Source: CAIRDP01 sp037138335 (GTDB taxonomy: Bacteria; Bacteroidota; Bacteroidia; Bacteroidales; FEN-979). Taken from it: DNA of 64,000 nucleotides. The notes under the pieces were generated by a model. That model was not told the origin of the DNA, ran no database searches, and worked only from the letters and a program-made list of their open reading frames with translations. Shown piece by piece: positions 37,401-45,956 of the stretch. Position 1 is the first letter of the stretch; each line of letters starts with the position of its first letter. The DNA lies in the NCBI GenBank assembly GCA_037138335.1, contig JBAXIO010000003.1, forward strand, positions 1 to 64,000. Direction: 5' to 3'. A program made the translations under genes and the position numbers.

Positions 37401-37554
37401 TGGGATAGGAGTGGGTGCACAAATGCAACAGCCCCTGGCTATTGCAGTCATAGGAGGATTTATTGTTGCCATGCCTTTGCTGCTGTTTGTATTCCCGACC
37501 CTAATCAGGTGGATCTACTTCAGGAAGGCAACAACCGGCAGAGGCAACAACTAA
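34471..37554 (+). CDS. RND-family efflux pump, inner-membrane transporter
   Basis: 1027 residues with the RND architecture of two repeats: TM1 (about 14-31), periplasmic porter domain, TM2-6, with the proton-relay segment GLIIDDAIVVIEQI in TM4, then TM7, the second porter domain and TM8-12. The DD in TM4 is of the hydrophobe/amphiphile-efflux type rather than the single D of heavy-metal pumps. The substrate cannot be told; drugs, dyes or metals are all possible. It completes the TolC-MFP-RND operon, separated from the adaptor gene by the tandem array. Confidence 0.9.
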   Translation: MIDQDFYRKYTKPTIFVLVVLLILGGFAYSKMETLLFPDVVFPKIRIIADNGEQPIDKMLITVTRPLEIAIKRVNGIATVRSSTNRGSCTIEAYFEWNTDINIARMQLEARINEIKNVLPPTTNLVIEAMSQNIYPVVGYTLESDKYGQVELKNMAMFFARPRFSEVQGISNVFVRGGKTKEFVIKPDPMKMVQLAVNPQDIIDVMGKTNFIESNGLLSDYRRLYLSVTDSRISTLDDLKNLVIRNDGNRIIRLGDLAMIEFQEQQEFIRINANGHEAVILDIVKQKGTNLLDFVRDVQKKAVEIQNQLPKGMVLKTYYNQSVFVTDSINSVLRAIYEGLILALLVVVLFLRSFRASLNVIIIIPVTLALTLTVLYLSGITLNIMSLGAIAASIGLIIDDAIVVIEQIHRVHEENPEKDQQSVVRDTIKMLFPAMVGSSLSTIVIFFPFVMMSGVAGSFFKELTATMEITLVCSFFTTWLGLPALHLALGYRHRKKAAVSEHGKQAGKNSLSWLIWFFDKPAFAIGFILILAAGAVFFIPRLNTGFLPVLDEGTIVFDYLTPPGTALDASDAMMRRVDTVILHHKDVATYMRRTGTNMSSSISMASGVIPPNEGDYLIQLKPGLKRSTEDVISELRQKVSAQEPALTIEFGQRIADLLGDLIGRPEPVEIKIFGDDRSQLETLAIRVQGLLSKVKGIADLKNGIVVEGPSISIIPDEARLAQFHLSPADLQTQLQANNEGVKVGEVQSGEQMLKINLRFTDFRENYLDRIMDQPVFSPGGSYRPLEYFATATLSKGTPDITREDLKSNLVVTARLENRDLGSAIKEIKSILEEKLIMPPGYYIVYGGTYAQQQSSFKELLMILLSAIVLVFSILLFLFRDLRIPLLVIFISVLGTAGCVWALYITGIQLNVGSYTGIIMIVGIIAENAIFTVNQFMATMKTSSGDVDASIRYAISLRIRPKLMTAIGAILALSPLALGIGVGAQMQQPLAIAVIGGFIVAMPLLLFVFPTLIRWIYFRKATTGRGNN

Positions 37555-37562
37555 CTTACTAC

Positions 37563-37982
37563 TTATTCAAGGATCTTTATTTCCCAGGTGACCGGCATGG
37601 CCTTTTTCAAAGTCGCCGAAACACCGCAGTATTTATCCTGTGAAAGACTGACGGCTTTCTGCAGTTTCTCTATCGGCAGGTCCTTCCCTCTGAATTCAAA
37701 AATGATATGCATACTGGTATATTGCCTGGGGTGTTCCTCGCTCACCACACCTTCAACGACCATGTTGAAATAATCAGGGACAACCTGCATCTTCTTCAGG
37801 ATGGGAATGATGTCCATACCGGTGCATCCTCCGGCCGCAATAAGCAATAGCGGCTTCGGCCTGAATCCCAGGTTATGCCCTCCAACCTGCTCGTCGGCGT
37901 CCATCATGATCTCATGGCCGCCCGACGTTCCTTTGAAGGCCATATTCTTCTGCCATTCTACGGTAACTTTATGTGTTGACAT
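37563..37982 (-). CDS. OsmC/Ohr-family protein
   Basis: 139 residues with the two redox Cys of the family: C53 in AAGGCTGMD and C119 in DKYCGVSAT. OsmC-type proteins reduce organic hydroperoxides with thiols. The N-terminus and the length match the YhfA/OsmC subgroup. It ends 9 bp from the RND pump gene in convergent orientation. The DUF2892 gene upstream may be cotranscribed (2 bp spacing). Confidence 0.9.
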   Translation of the reverse strand: MSTHKVTVEWQKNMAFKGTSGGHEIMMDADEQVGGHNLGFRPKPLLLIAAGGCTGMDIIPILKKMQVVPDYFNMVVEGVVSEEHPRQYTSMHIIFEFRGKDLPIEKLQKAVSLSQDKYCGVSATLKKAMPVTWEIKILE

Positions 37983-37984
37983 GC

Positions 37985-38188
37985 CTATTCCTTTTTCCTT
38001 GTATTGATTTTAAACGGAATATATAAGGGGCAAAACTGTATCAGGCTGGTGAGGACAAAAACAACGGCCAGCACCAGTAAAATAATGCCTAATACTTGAG
38101 GAACTGCATTTGTAAAAAACAATACAGCAAAAAGGATTGCGACCAGTATCCTGATCACGATATCAATGGTTCCCATGTTCTTTTTCAT
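37985..38188 (-). CDS. DUF2892-type small membrane protein
   Basis: 67 residues with two hydrophobic segments (about 10-27 and 31-49), an N-terminal MKKNMGTIDIVIR and a conserved QFCPLYIPF motif near the C-terminus, which is the YgaP-like DUF2892 pattern. Function unknown. It shares an operon with the OsmC protein, which hints at thiol or sulfur handling at the membrane. Confidence 0.8.
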   Translation of the reverse strand: MKKNMGTIDIVIRILVAILFAVLFFTNAVPQVLGIILLVLAVVFVLTSLIQFCPLYIPFKINTRKKE

Positions 38189-38222
38189 GATTCTCCGGTT
38201 TTTAGGTTTATATAAATGAATG

Positions 38223-38230
38223 CAAATATA
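38223..38230 (-). promoter_or_regulatory. -7 box of the DUF2892-OsmC operon
   Basis: The minus strand reads TATATTTG about 34 nt before the ATG at 38188. No well-spaced TTG is visible. Confidence 0.45.
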
Positions 38231-38273
38231 AACATATTAGGTGATACTTAAGCGATATAAATATTATCGACTG

Positions 38274-40346
38274 TCAGTGAGAATAAATCGAAGAAGCCTG
38301 GCGGTATCCGGCCAGATTCATGTACCAATCGGGATATGAAGCTCCGGCACTCTCGGCCCATTCGTTGAATTTCAGGTATGCTGAATTAATTGCAGCCCTT
38401 TCAATTGGATAACTGAATTTACCGGCAATATTAATAGCCCAGGGAAGATTGTTGGTGGTCTTATAATACCGGCCCTGGGAGGGGATACTATTGTCGTCGA
38501 CAGTCCCGAATTCCGAACCGTTAACTTTATCGGTAGGAGGCTGGTCAGGAAGATGGACTTCCCGGTTGCGGGTTCCGTTTGCAATGATAAAGGCGTTAAA
38601 AGGAGGGATACCTGCCTGGTTTAAGCTTTGTGAAGTTGACAGGGAAATGACAAGATTCAGGGTGTCGGGAGTTACGTAAGGGGCGCCCAATGTTGTATTG
38701 GAGCCCAGACCCTGACCGGGCATAGGCAAATGATCGAAGGCATCGTCAAATACGACAACCACTGCTTTTGTCTGACCTGCCTCGGTATTATTGGCCGATA
38801 ATGTTATATATGAGTGTTTTAAACTCATTCCTGTTACATTCGATATTTTATCAGGTGTAAACGGAAGCTGAAATGCAAAACCATTATGAAAATTAGCGCC
38901 GGAAGCTTCCGGGATAATTTTAGCATCAATCTCGACTACCTGGTTTTGTGCGTTGGTAACCTCATTGAACCGATAGGATACCACCACATCGTTAAAATCA
39001 TAATCTCCTTTACCCGGCCAGAGGTCTTCAAAGGCCAGGGAACTGTACCCTGTTTTTGAAGGGGTGAAATTGTTGAATGCCTTGTTGGGATCGTTAGGGT
39101 AATCATCAGAAACATCAGGTACACCGTCATGATCGGCATCAATGACGGTTGTAGCCATCACGGGCATATTCGTAGTATTTATCCCCTGGATTGAGGGGTT
39201 GATTGTCAGGTAAAACACGTTATCGTTAAAATCCAGGTCCGCTCCCTGGTATTTGCCCTGGTCTTCCAGTGTAAACAGGATCTGCTGGCGTGAAGGATCC
39301 CTGAAAAACAAAAGGTGTTTGAGCAGGAGAGGGTCGGTGGTGTTAAAGGAAGGTATGGAGTACCATACATCACTTGAAGAACCTACGTAAGTTGAGTTGC
39401 CGTTCCAGCCATGGGGAACAAGGGCAAAGCCAATTGATTTCCCTGCAGGGAATTTGCCAAGGTAAATCTTATTCCCCGGGTTCAATCCCCCTCCGCTTCC
39501 TGAATTGCTTATATTCGGGAAAATGATGTGAATCGTGTCGATCGCCGCTGCTGATGCAGGAGGCTGGTTCGTATTGAACGTAAAATATCCCAGGCTGTTC
39601 ATCCAGCCGGCTCCTTCGGTAATATAGGTGATATAAACATCACTTACACTTAGGATGTCAATGTTGTTGGGCGCAGAGCCGTTGAACCATTCGGGATGAT
39701 AAGCGACTTCATTTTTATATTCGGGAAGGGCCGTATTGATATCATGCATTAAAACCTGGTCAACGGGGTCGTTAACAGGCATCAGGTTCCCGGGGACTCC
39801 CTGGGAATCACGGGTACTCATGTACACCCATTTTACAGAATTGGTGCTTTTAATTTCATTTAAGCCATTCAAGGATTTTGTTCCAACAGGCTGGGGGGAC
39901 TTTCCTCCGAACTGACCGCTTATTGTATTATCTGTAATCGTAAATTCCGCCTGTCGGATCAGGCCCAGGAAATTATTGAATACCGTTACTTTACTCATAG
40001 CCGTTGGCAATGAGGCGATGGAATTCCACATACCGTCGTTGCCTGTAAAGCCGCTGACAAGATAAATTCCCCCTGAATCGGGGTTAGCTGTATAAAGCGT
40101 AAAACGAACACCTGATATCGGGTTGTCAAGGTTATCTTTGGCGGAAATTGAAATTGTTATATTTTTCGTGGTGGCCCAGCTGAAGTTTGAAGGTATGACC
40201 AGCTGATCGATGGTCTTTGGGCCAGTCGTTCCCGAACCTGGATTATCCTGCTTGCGGCACCCGGCAAATACCAGCATTATCGATATACTTACAATTGCTA
40301 TCGATAAATATTGTGGTCTTTTATTTGAAGTTGATAAAAGTTTCAT
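38274..40346 (-). CDS. LruC-domain-containing lipoprotein
   Basis: 690 residues: lipoprotein signal (lipobox VFAGC, about residue 30), an Ig-like region (about 45-140), a DUF4114-like region containing DLDFNDNVFYLTI, a calcium-type DADHDGVPDVSDDYPNDP motif (about 400-420) and the C-terminal LruC domain with FEDLWPGKGDYDFNDVVVSY. LruC proteins are surface or secreted proteins of Bacteroidota with unknown ligands. It is monocistronic, with a well-formed promoter and an inverted repeat just upstream. Confidence 0.85.
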   Translation of the reverse strand: MKLLSTSNKRPQYLSIAIVSISIMLVFAGCRKQDNPGSGTTGPKTIDQLVIPSNFSWATTKNITISISAKDNLDNPISGVRFTLYTANPDSGGIYLVSGFTGNDGMWNSIASLPTAMSKVTVFNNFLGLIRQAEFTITDNTISGQFGGKSPQPVGTKSLNGLNEIKSTNSVKWVYMSTRDSQGVPGNLMPVNDPVDQVLMHDINTALPEYKNEVAYHPEWFNGSAPNNIDILSVSDVYITYITEGAGWMNSLGYFTFNTNQPPASAAAIDTIHIIFPNISNSGSGGGLNPGNKIYLGKFPAGKSIGFALVPHGWNGNSTYVGSSSDVWYSIPSFNTTDPLLLKHLLFFRDPSRQQILFTLEDQGKYQGADLDFNDNVFYLTINPSIQGINTTNMPVMATTVIDADHDGVPDVSDDYPNDPNKAFNNFTPSKTGYSSLAFEDLWPGKGDYDFNDVVVSYRFNEVTNAQNQVVEIDAKIIPEASGANFHNGFAFQLPFTPDKISNVTGMSLKHSYITLSANNTEAGQTKAVVVVFDDAFDHLPMPGQGLGSNTTLGAPYVTPDTLNLVISLSTSQSLNQAGIPPFNAFIIANGTRNREVHLPDQPPTDKVNGSEFGTVDDNSIPSQGRYYKTTNNLPWAINIAGKFSYPIERAAINSAYLKFNEWAESAGASYPDWYMNLAGYRQASSIYSH

Positions 40347-40359
40347 CGTCTTTTTTTAA

Positions 40360-40390
40360 CAAAGGTAAGTGTGGTTTGAGCTTTAAGCAA
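40360..40390 (-). promoter_or_regulatory. promoter of the LruC lipoprotein gene
   Basis: On the minus strand TTG (40390-40388), a 20-nt spacer and TACCTTTG (40367-40360) precede the ATG at 40346 by 13 nt. Confidence 0.7.
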
Positions 40391-40391
40391 G

Positions 40392-40421
40392 GTAAAATAT
40401 GTAAGCGTTGACATATTTTAC
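40392..40421. promoter_or_regulatory. inverted repeat, candidate operator
   Basis: A perfect 11-bp inverted repeat, GTAAAATATGT and ACATATTTTAC, with an 8-nt spacer, abuts the upstream end of the -33 TTG of the LruC promoter. It has no T-tract. The divergent kinase promoter lies 90 bp away. It could bind a dimeric regulator of the LruC gene. Confidence 0.55.
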
Positions 40422-40510
40422 GTAAAGGTGATTGAATTGACCAATCCGGACTCACCATACAGTGATGGCTTTCCTGTTGTTATAAAGATTGCTGCAAAAA
40501 GACCCTGCTA

Positions 40511-40541
40511 TTGACTATGATGGATGAAAGACGTATATTTG
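40511..40541 (+). promoter_or_regulatory. promoter of the PAS hybrid kinase gene
   Basis: TTG (40511-40513), a 20-nt spacer and TATATTTG (40534-40541) lie 46 nt before the ATG at 40588. Confidence 0.7.
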
Positions 40542-40587
40542 ATCACGAAAAGTCAACAAGCCAGTATTTGGATCTGATAATAATTCA

Positions 40588-42996
40588 ATGATGGTTCAAG
40601 GCAACTTAAAACAATCCCGAACTGTAAATGAGCTTGAGTCTGCTCTAAGGGATAAAGAGAATGCACTTTCGCTGGCCCTGGAGAGATTAAATGAATCTGA
40701 ACAAAGGTTCGGGTCGCTTTTTGATACCCTGTCACAGGGTATTGTTTACCAGGATACCGATGGAAAGATAATCCTGGCAAACTCTTCAGCCCAGGAGATG
40801 CTTGGACTGATTCTCGACCAGGTAATGGGCCGTTCCTCCAGGGACCCACATTGGAAATCAATACACGAAGATGGTTCCGATTACCCGGGAGAGGAACATC
40901 CTGCCATGGTTGCATTAAAAAGCGGGAAAAAAGTCACTGATGCCATCATGGGTGTATATAATCCCCAGGCCGGATCATATAAATGGCTGCTGATAAATGC
41001 TACTCCATTATTCAGAAATAATGAACCGGCTCCTTACCAGGTTTACACCACTTTCAGCGATTTTACAGAACTTAAAGTTGCAAATTCGGCACTTCGCGAC
41101 AGTGAAAAGAGGCTGATGAACCTGTACACCAATATGGGTGAAGGCGTGGCCTTACACAAGCTGGTGTTTGATGATCAGGGAGAAGCAAAGAATTACAGGA
41201 TTGTCGGGATCAATCCACGGTTTGAGAAAATTCTCGGAATCAGGGAAAAGGATGTCCTCGATAAACTTGCCACGGAAGCTTATAATGTTGAGGATCCACC
41301 TTTCTTCGAAGAGTATTTCAATGTAGTGAAAACCGGGATCCCGCATTCTTTCGAGGTCGATTTTCCCCCTCTTGACAAGTCTTTCTCAATTTCGGTATCC
41401 CCATGGGATCTGGATGGATTTGTAACCATCTTTACCGATATCACCCACAGGAGGCAGGCAGAGGAAAAGCTCCAGGAGAGTGAGGCGAAATTCAGGTCAC
41501 TGGCCGAAAATGCACCTTACGCTATCATGATCTACCAGGATGACTTCTGGGTTTATTGTAACCAGGCCGGGGAAGCGATAAGCGGCTTTACTGCCGAAGA
41601 ATTATGCAGGCAGAAATTCTGGGAATTTGTTGCACCCGAGTATACTGAGACTGTGAAGCAGGTGGGAAAGAAACGACAGACCGGTGTAAGAGCGCTTTCC
41701 TCTTATGAATTCAGGATAATCACAAAAACCGGCCATCCTAAATGGGTATATCTTACAGGCACATCCACTGTTTATGAGGGGCGGCCTGCAGGTATCATTT
41801 CTGTCGTCGATGTCACGGATCGCAAGCGCATCGAACTTGAATTAAAAGCTGCGGTTGAAAAAGCAATGGAATCAGACCGCCTGAAATCGTCTTTCCTGGC
41901 TAATATGAGTCATGAAATCCGCACACCCATGAATGCCATCCTCGGTTTCTCGGAATTAATAGGGCAGCCTGATGCATCCCAGGGGGAACAGGAACGGTTT
42001 GCAGGGATAATCAGGAATGCAGGAAAGAGATTGTTGCATATCATTGATGATATCATTGATCTTTCCAAACTTGAAGCCAGGCAAATAGAAATTTCAAGGA
42101 GTAATTGCAATCTGCATCAATTAGTGAATTCAACAGTTGAATCATTCGGGAACATGGAATTGTTAAAGAAAAAGACAGAGCTCCGGCTTGTTTCCGATTT
42201 GAATGATTTCCCCGTGGGTTTTGAAGTGGAGACTGATACTGACAGGCTGCAGCAAATCGTTGATAACCTGATCTCAAATGCGATTAAATACACTTCAAAA
42301 GGGACTATAGTTTTTGGGTTAAGGAAAAAGCAGGAGAATGACCAAGATTATATCGAATTCTTTGTCAGGGATACAGGTAAAGGCATTCCGCCGGAAAAAC
42401 TTTCTATTATTTTTGAAAGATTCCGCCAGGTTGAAGAGAACGAGTACCACGAAGGGGCCGGACTGGGACTCAGTATCTGCAAAGCTTTTGTAGAACTTCT
42501 TGGCGGCCACATCCATGTTGAATCGAAAGTCGGAAAAGGAAGCATCTTCTCATTTGCAATCCCGCTTATCCCATTGGCGGCAGCCGGGAATCCCGTTGTT
42601 TCACCTGCTGCGAGAAAATCGCCCGATCTGAGTAAAACAGTAATCCTTATTGCGGAAGATGAGGCAGACTCATATTTGTACCTTGAACATTTACTGAAGG
42701 AGACAAATGCAAAACTGTTAAGGGCAGTGAACGGAAGAATACTCATGGAAATGCTTGCCACGAGTGTTCCTGACCTGCTTCTGCTGGATATCAACATGCC
42801 TGGTTTGACCGGGTATCAGTGTTTAACGGAGATCCGTAAAGAGGGATATCCGTTGAAGGTCATAGCTCAGACAGCTTACGCCATGACCGAGGAACGGAAA
42901 CGTTTATTGGATGCGGGCTGTAATGCCTACCTGGCAAAACCATTCAGCAAAAAGGCCTTATTCGAAAGCATCGCTGAAGTTTTAAGTGAAGACTGA
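40588..42996 (+). CDS. hybrid histidine kinase, PAS3-HisKA-HATPase-REC
   Basis: 802 residues, soluble. Order: short coiled coil, three PAS domains (about 40-160, 170-285, 295-415), HisKA with NMSHEIRTPMNAIL, HATPase with DTGKGIP and GAGLGLSI, and a C-terminal receiver with LLLLDINMPGLTG and the conserved Lys in LAKPF. It has no signal or membrane segment, so its input is probably a cytoplasmic small molecule or redox cue. It stands alone with its own promoter; partners are not adjacent. Its relation to the cydAB operon immediately downstream is not shown by overlap or spacing. Confidence 0.92.
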   Translation: MMVQGNLKQSRTVNELESALRDKENALSLALERLNESEQRFGSLFDTLSQGIVYQDTDGKIILANSSAQEMLGLILDQVMGRSSRDPHWKSIHEDGSDYPGEEHPAMVALKSGKKVTDAIMGVYNPQAGSYKWLLINATPLFRNNEPAPYQVYTTFSDFTELKVANSALRDSEKRLMNLYTNMGEGVALHKLVFDDQGEAKNYRIVGINPRFEKILGIREKDVLDKLATEAYNVEDPPFFEEYFNVVKTGIPHSFEVDFPPLDKSFSISVSPWDLDGFVTIFTDITHRRQAEEKLQESEAKFRSLAENAPYAIMIYQDDFWVYCNQAGEAISGFTAEELCRQKFWEFVAPEYTETVKQVGKKRQTGVRALSSYEFRIITKTGHPKWVYLTGTSTVYEGRPAGIISVVDVTDRKRIELELKAAVEKAMESDRLKSSFLANMSHEIRTPMNAILGFSELIGQPDASQGEQERFAGIIRNAGKRLLHIIDDIIDLSKLEARQIEISRSNCNLHQLVNSTVESFGNMELLKKKTELRLVSDLNDFPVGFEVETDTDRLQQIVDNLISNAIKYTSKGTIVFGLRKKQENDQDYIEFFVRDTGKGIPPEKLSIIFERFRQVEENEYHEGAGLGLSICKAFVELLGGHIHVESKVGKGSIFSFAIPLIPLAAAGNPVVSPAARKSPDLSKTVILIAEDEADSYLYLEHLLKETNAKLLRAVNGRILMEMLATSVPDLLLLDINMPGLTGYQCLTEIRKEGYPLKVIAQTAYAMTEERKRLLDAGCNAYLAKPFSKKALFESIAEVLSED

Positions 42997-43014
42997 GTGA
43001 TTTGACCTTCCTTT

Positions 43015-43030
43015 TGTGATTGATGTCACA
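43015..43030 (+). promoter_or_regulatory. CRP/FNR-type site upstream of cydAB
   Basis: TGTGATTGATGTCACA carries the perfect half-sites TGTGA and TCACA around a 6-nt centre, the consensus of the Crp/Fnr family. It lies about 40 nt upstream of a near-consensus -7 box (TATTTTTA, 43058-43065) and 85 nt before the cydA ATG, as expected for oxygen- or redox-responsive activation of a terminal oxidase. Confidence 0.65.
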
Positions 43031-43057
43031 TTTTATAAATGACATATGAACTTTTAT

Positions 43058-43065
43058 TATTTTTA
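43058..43065 (+). promoter_or_regulatory. probable -7 box of cydAB
   Basis: TATTTTTA differs from TAnnTTTG in the last base, which is plausible for an activated promoter, and sits between the Crp/Fnr-type site and cydA. Confidence 0.35.
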
Positions 43066-43099
43066 GCATTCTGAATTTATACAAATCAAAACCTGACCT

Positions 43100-44638
43100 A
43101 TGAATCATATTGACTTTTCGCTGGTAGACTGGTCAAGGGCCCAGTTTGCACTGACTGCATGCTATCACTGGCTTTTTGTTCCGCTTACCCTCGGGCTTTC
43201 CTTCATCATTGCTTTTATGGAGACGATTTACGTTAAAACCGGGAATGAAGAATGGAAGCGCCTGACAAAATTCTGGATGACTGTTTTCGGGATCAATTTT
43301 GCAATAGGGATTGCGACAGGACTCATCCTGGAATTTGAATTCGGCACTAACTGGTCAAATTATTCCTGGTTTGTGGGGGATATTTTTGGCGCACCACTGG
43401 CCATAGAAGGCATTATGGCGTTTTTCCTCGAAACGACATTCATAGCTGTTATGTTTTTCGGATGGAATAAGGTAGGGAAGAAATTTCACCTGCTTTCCGC
43501 ATGGCTGGTAGCAATAGGCAGTAACCTGAGTGCCTTATGGATACTTGTTGCAAACGGATGGATGCAGTTACCCGGCGGTATGAAATTCAATCCCGATACG
43601 GCAAGAAATGAGATGGTCAATTTCTGGCAGGTCCTCTTTTCGCCCGTTGCCATCAATAAGTTCCTTCACACTGTTTCCTCGGGGTATGTGCTCGCCTCTT
43701 TATTCGTTATCGGAGTAAGCGCCTGGTTCCTGTTGAAAAAGCGCGATATGATCTACGCTAAACGGAGCATCATCGTGGCTGCAAGTTTTGGGTTGCTGGC
43801 TTCTGTATTCATCATGCTCACGGGCGACGGGTCGGCACGTGCGGTAGCCCATCACCAGCCCATGAAATTTGCTGCCATGGAAAATCTTTATGTGGGACAG
43901 CAGAATGCGCCCCTGGCAGCTTTCGGCATCCTGAAAGCAGACCCCTCAGCTCCAGGCCATAAAAAAATGGACTTCAGGTACCTTGTCGAGATCCCCGATG
44001 TCCTTTCATATATGGCTTTCCTCAATCCGAATGCCTATGTACCGGGTATATATGACCTGGTTCATGGAAACCCCGCTCATGGCATACCTTCTTATAATGA
44101 AAGGATAGCTAAAGGACTAACAGCGATAAATTCCCTTGCTGCATACAAAAGGGCCAGGCTGGCCGGTAAAGACAGCCTGGCGGCTGCAAGCCTTACAACA
44201 TTCGAGGCGAATTACAGCAATTTTGGTTACGGCTATTATGCAAACCGTGACGTGCATGAACTGATACCAAGTATTACCACCAGTTTCTATTCTTTCCGCA
44301 TCATGGTCTTCCTCGGACTGCATTTCTTTGCACTCCTTCTGGTCGTCCTTATATTGACGGTAAAAAACAAGATAGAAACTAAAAAAATAATCCTGTATAC
44401 TGCACTCTGGACTATCCCCCTGGCCTATATCGCTTCCATGCTGGGCTGGATTGTTGCCGAGGTAGGCCGCCAGCCCTGGGTGATCCAGGATATTTTACCA
44501 ACCATTGCCGCCGTTTCACAACTGAAAGCTTCCTCGGTCCAGCTTACTTTCTGGGTATTTGCTCTTTTCTTCACTGCCTTGCTGATAGCCGAAATCGGCA
44601 TTATGCTGAAACAGATCAACAAGGGTTTTACTGCATAA
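43100..44638 (+). CDS. cydA: cytochrome bd ubiquinol oxidase subunit I
   Basis: 512 residues. The heme b595/d axial His is H23 in ACYHWLFVPLTLG, with the conserved E in FMETIYVKTG, a second His in FLHTVSSGY, and the GRQPW motif near the C-terminus. It lacks the long Q-loop insertion of E. coli CydA but carries an unusual soluble insert (about residues 265-375) between membrane segments. Cytochrome bd reduces O2 to water with high affinity, useful to a microaerobe or to an anaerobe protecting itself from O2. Confidence 0.95.
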   Translation: MNHIDFSLVDWSRAQFALTACYHWLFVPLTLGLSFIIAFMETIYVKTGNEEWKRLTKFWMTVFGINFAIGIATGLILEFEFGTNWSNYSWFVGDIFGAPLAIEGIMAFFLETTFIAVMFFGWNKVGKKFHLLSAWLVAIGSNLSALWILVANGWMQLPGGMKFNPDTARNEMVNFWQVLFSPVAINKFLHTVSSGYVLASLFVIGVSAWFLLKKRDMIYAKRSIIVAASFGLLASVFIMLTGDGSARAVAHHQPMKFAAMENLYVGQQNAPLAAFGILKADPSAPGHKKMDFRYLVEIPDVLSYMAFLNPNAYVPGIYDLVHGNPAHGIPSYNERIAKGLTAINSLAAYKRARLAGKDSLAAASLTTFEANYSNFGYGYYANRDVHELIPSITTSFYSFRIMVFLGLHFFALLLVVLILTVKNKIETKKIILYTALWTIPLAYIASMLGWIVAEVGRQPWVIQDILPTIAAVSQLKASSVQLTFWVFALFFTALLIAEIGIMLKQINKGFTA

Positions 44639-44668
44639 TTTTATTTGTCACAAAAAAACCACGATACC

Positions 44669-45841
44669 ATGTTCGAATCATTATCCCTGTTAAGCCTGCA
44701 AGAATACTGGTGGCTGATAGTTTCCCTGCTCGGAGCATTACTGGTGTTCCTTATGTTCGTCCAGGGAGGACAAACACTGATTTATTCACTCGGGAAAACC
44801 GAAGAGGAACGAACCCTTCTCGTTAATTTACTTGGGCGGAAATGGGAACTGACCTTCACCACCCTGGTCACTTTTGGCGGAGCATTCTTTGCATCATTCC
44901 CACTGTTCTATTCTACCAGTTTCGGCGGAGCCTACTGGGTGTGGATGGCCATCCTCATCGCCTTCGTAATACAGGCGGTTTCTTACGAATACCGTAAGAA
45001 GCCAGGGAATTTCCTGGGCCAGAAAACCTTTGAAATATTCCTGGTGCTGAATGGCCTTCTCGGAACCCTGCTGCTGGGAACCGCAGTAGCCACTTTTTTC
45101 ACCGGCTCAGCTTTTTCGGTCAATAAAATGAACCTCCTGGATCTTACCTCGGGGAACATGCCGATCATCTCGGAATGGAAAGGCCCTGCTCACGGACTAG
45201 AGGCCGCCCTGAACCCTATAAACCTCAGCCTGGGGCTTGCCGTGTTCTTCCTTGCCAGGGTGCTTGCCATACTGTATTTCATGAATCGTGTAAATCATGC
45301 CGTGATCATGGAACGCCTGAAAAAGCAGCTCCTTCATAATGCTGTTCCCTTTCTTGTATTTTTTCTTGTCTTCGCCGGATGGCTTTTACTTTCAAATGGG
45401 TTTGCGGTTGATCCTAAAACCGGGATTGTAAGCATGGAGCCTTATAAATACCTCCATAACCTACTGGCGTTGCCGGTAGTTGCTATTCTGTTTGTACTGG
45501 GCGTCGCAACGGTATTACTGGGGATCATACGTTCGGCCTTCTGTTTTGAAAAATGCCATACGCGAGGAATATGGTTGAGCGGTACCGGCACCTTACTAAC
45601 GGTTTGGGCGCTGCTGTTACTGGCAGGTTATAACCATACGGCCTATTACCCGTCGACCTACGATCTTCAAAGTTCACTAACCATAGAAAACAGTTCGTCG
45701 AGCCATTACACCCTTACAGCCATGAGCTATGTATCGCTCCTTGTACCTTTCGTACTTGCTTATATCTGGTATGTATGGAGGGCCATGGATAAAAAGAAGA
45801 TCAGCACAGAGGAATTAAAGTCCGAATCACATGTTTATTAA
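44669..45841 (+). CDS. cydB: cytochrome bd ubiquinol oxidase subunit II
   Basis: About 390 residues from the ATG at 44669; an in-frame TTG at 44645 is less likely. It has eight or nine membrane segments, begins with MFESLSLLSLQEYWW and has the family motif NGLLGTLLLGTAVATFFTG. It pairs with cydA 30 bp upstream and is followed by the CydX-like ORF 12 bp downstream. Confidence 0.93.
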   Translation: MFESLSLLSLQEYWWLIVSLLGALLVFLMFVQGGQTLIYSLGKTEEERTLLVNLLGRKWELTFTTLVTFGGAFFASFPLFYSTSFGGAYWVWMAILIAFVIQAVSYEYRKKPGNFLGQKTFEIFLVLNGLLGTLLLGTAVATFFTGSAFSVNKMNLLDLTSGNMPIISEWKGPAHGLEAALNPINLSLGLAVFFLARVLAILYFMNRVNHAVIMERLKKQLLHNAVPFLVFFLVFAGWLLLSNGFAVDPKTGIVSMEPYKYLHNLLALPVVAILFVLGVATVLLGIIRSAFCFEKCHTRGIWLSGTGTLLTVWALLLLAGYNHTAYYPSTYDLQSSLTIENSSSSHYTLTAMSYVSLLVPFVLAYIWYVWRAMDKKKISTEELKSESHVY

Positions 45842-45853
45842 CAAACCTGACTT

Positions 45854-45955
45854 ATGACAGAACAGATCTTTTGGCTGATTGCATGGCCGGTTTTCATACT
45901 GGCAGCCTGGTACCTGACCAGTCTTATGGTAAAAAAATTTGAGAAACAGGGCTGA
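45854..45955 (+). CDS. tiny single-membrane protein, CydX-like
   Basis: A 33-residue ORF starting with ATG 12 bp after the cydB stop. It has one hydrophobic helix (about residues 5-26, containing WLIAWPVFILAAW) and a short basic tail (KKFEKQG). CydX/AppX subunits of cytochrome bd are of similar size and position, but the residue pattern is not the proteobacterial one. Size, position and single helix make it a good candidate for a bd-associated small subunit. It ends 1 bp before the convergent ArsF-like gene. Confidence 0.65.
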   Translation: MTEQIFWLIAWPVFILAAWYLTSLMVKKFEKQG

Positions 45956-45956
45956 T

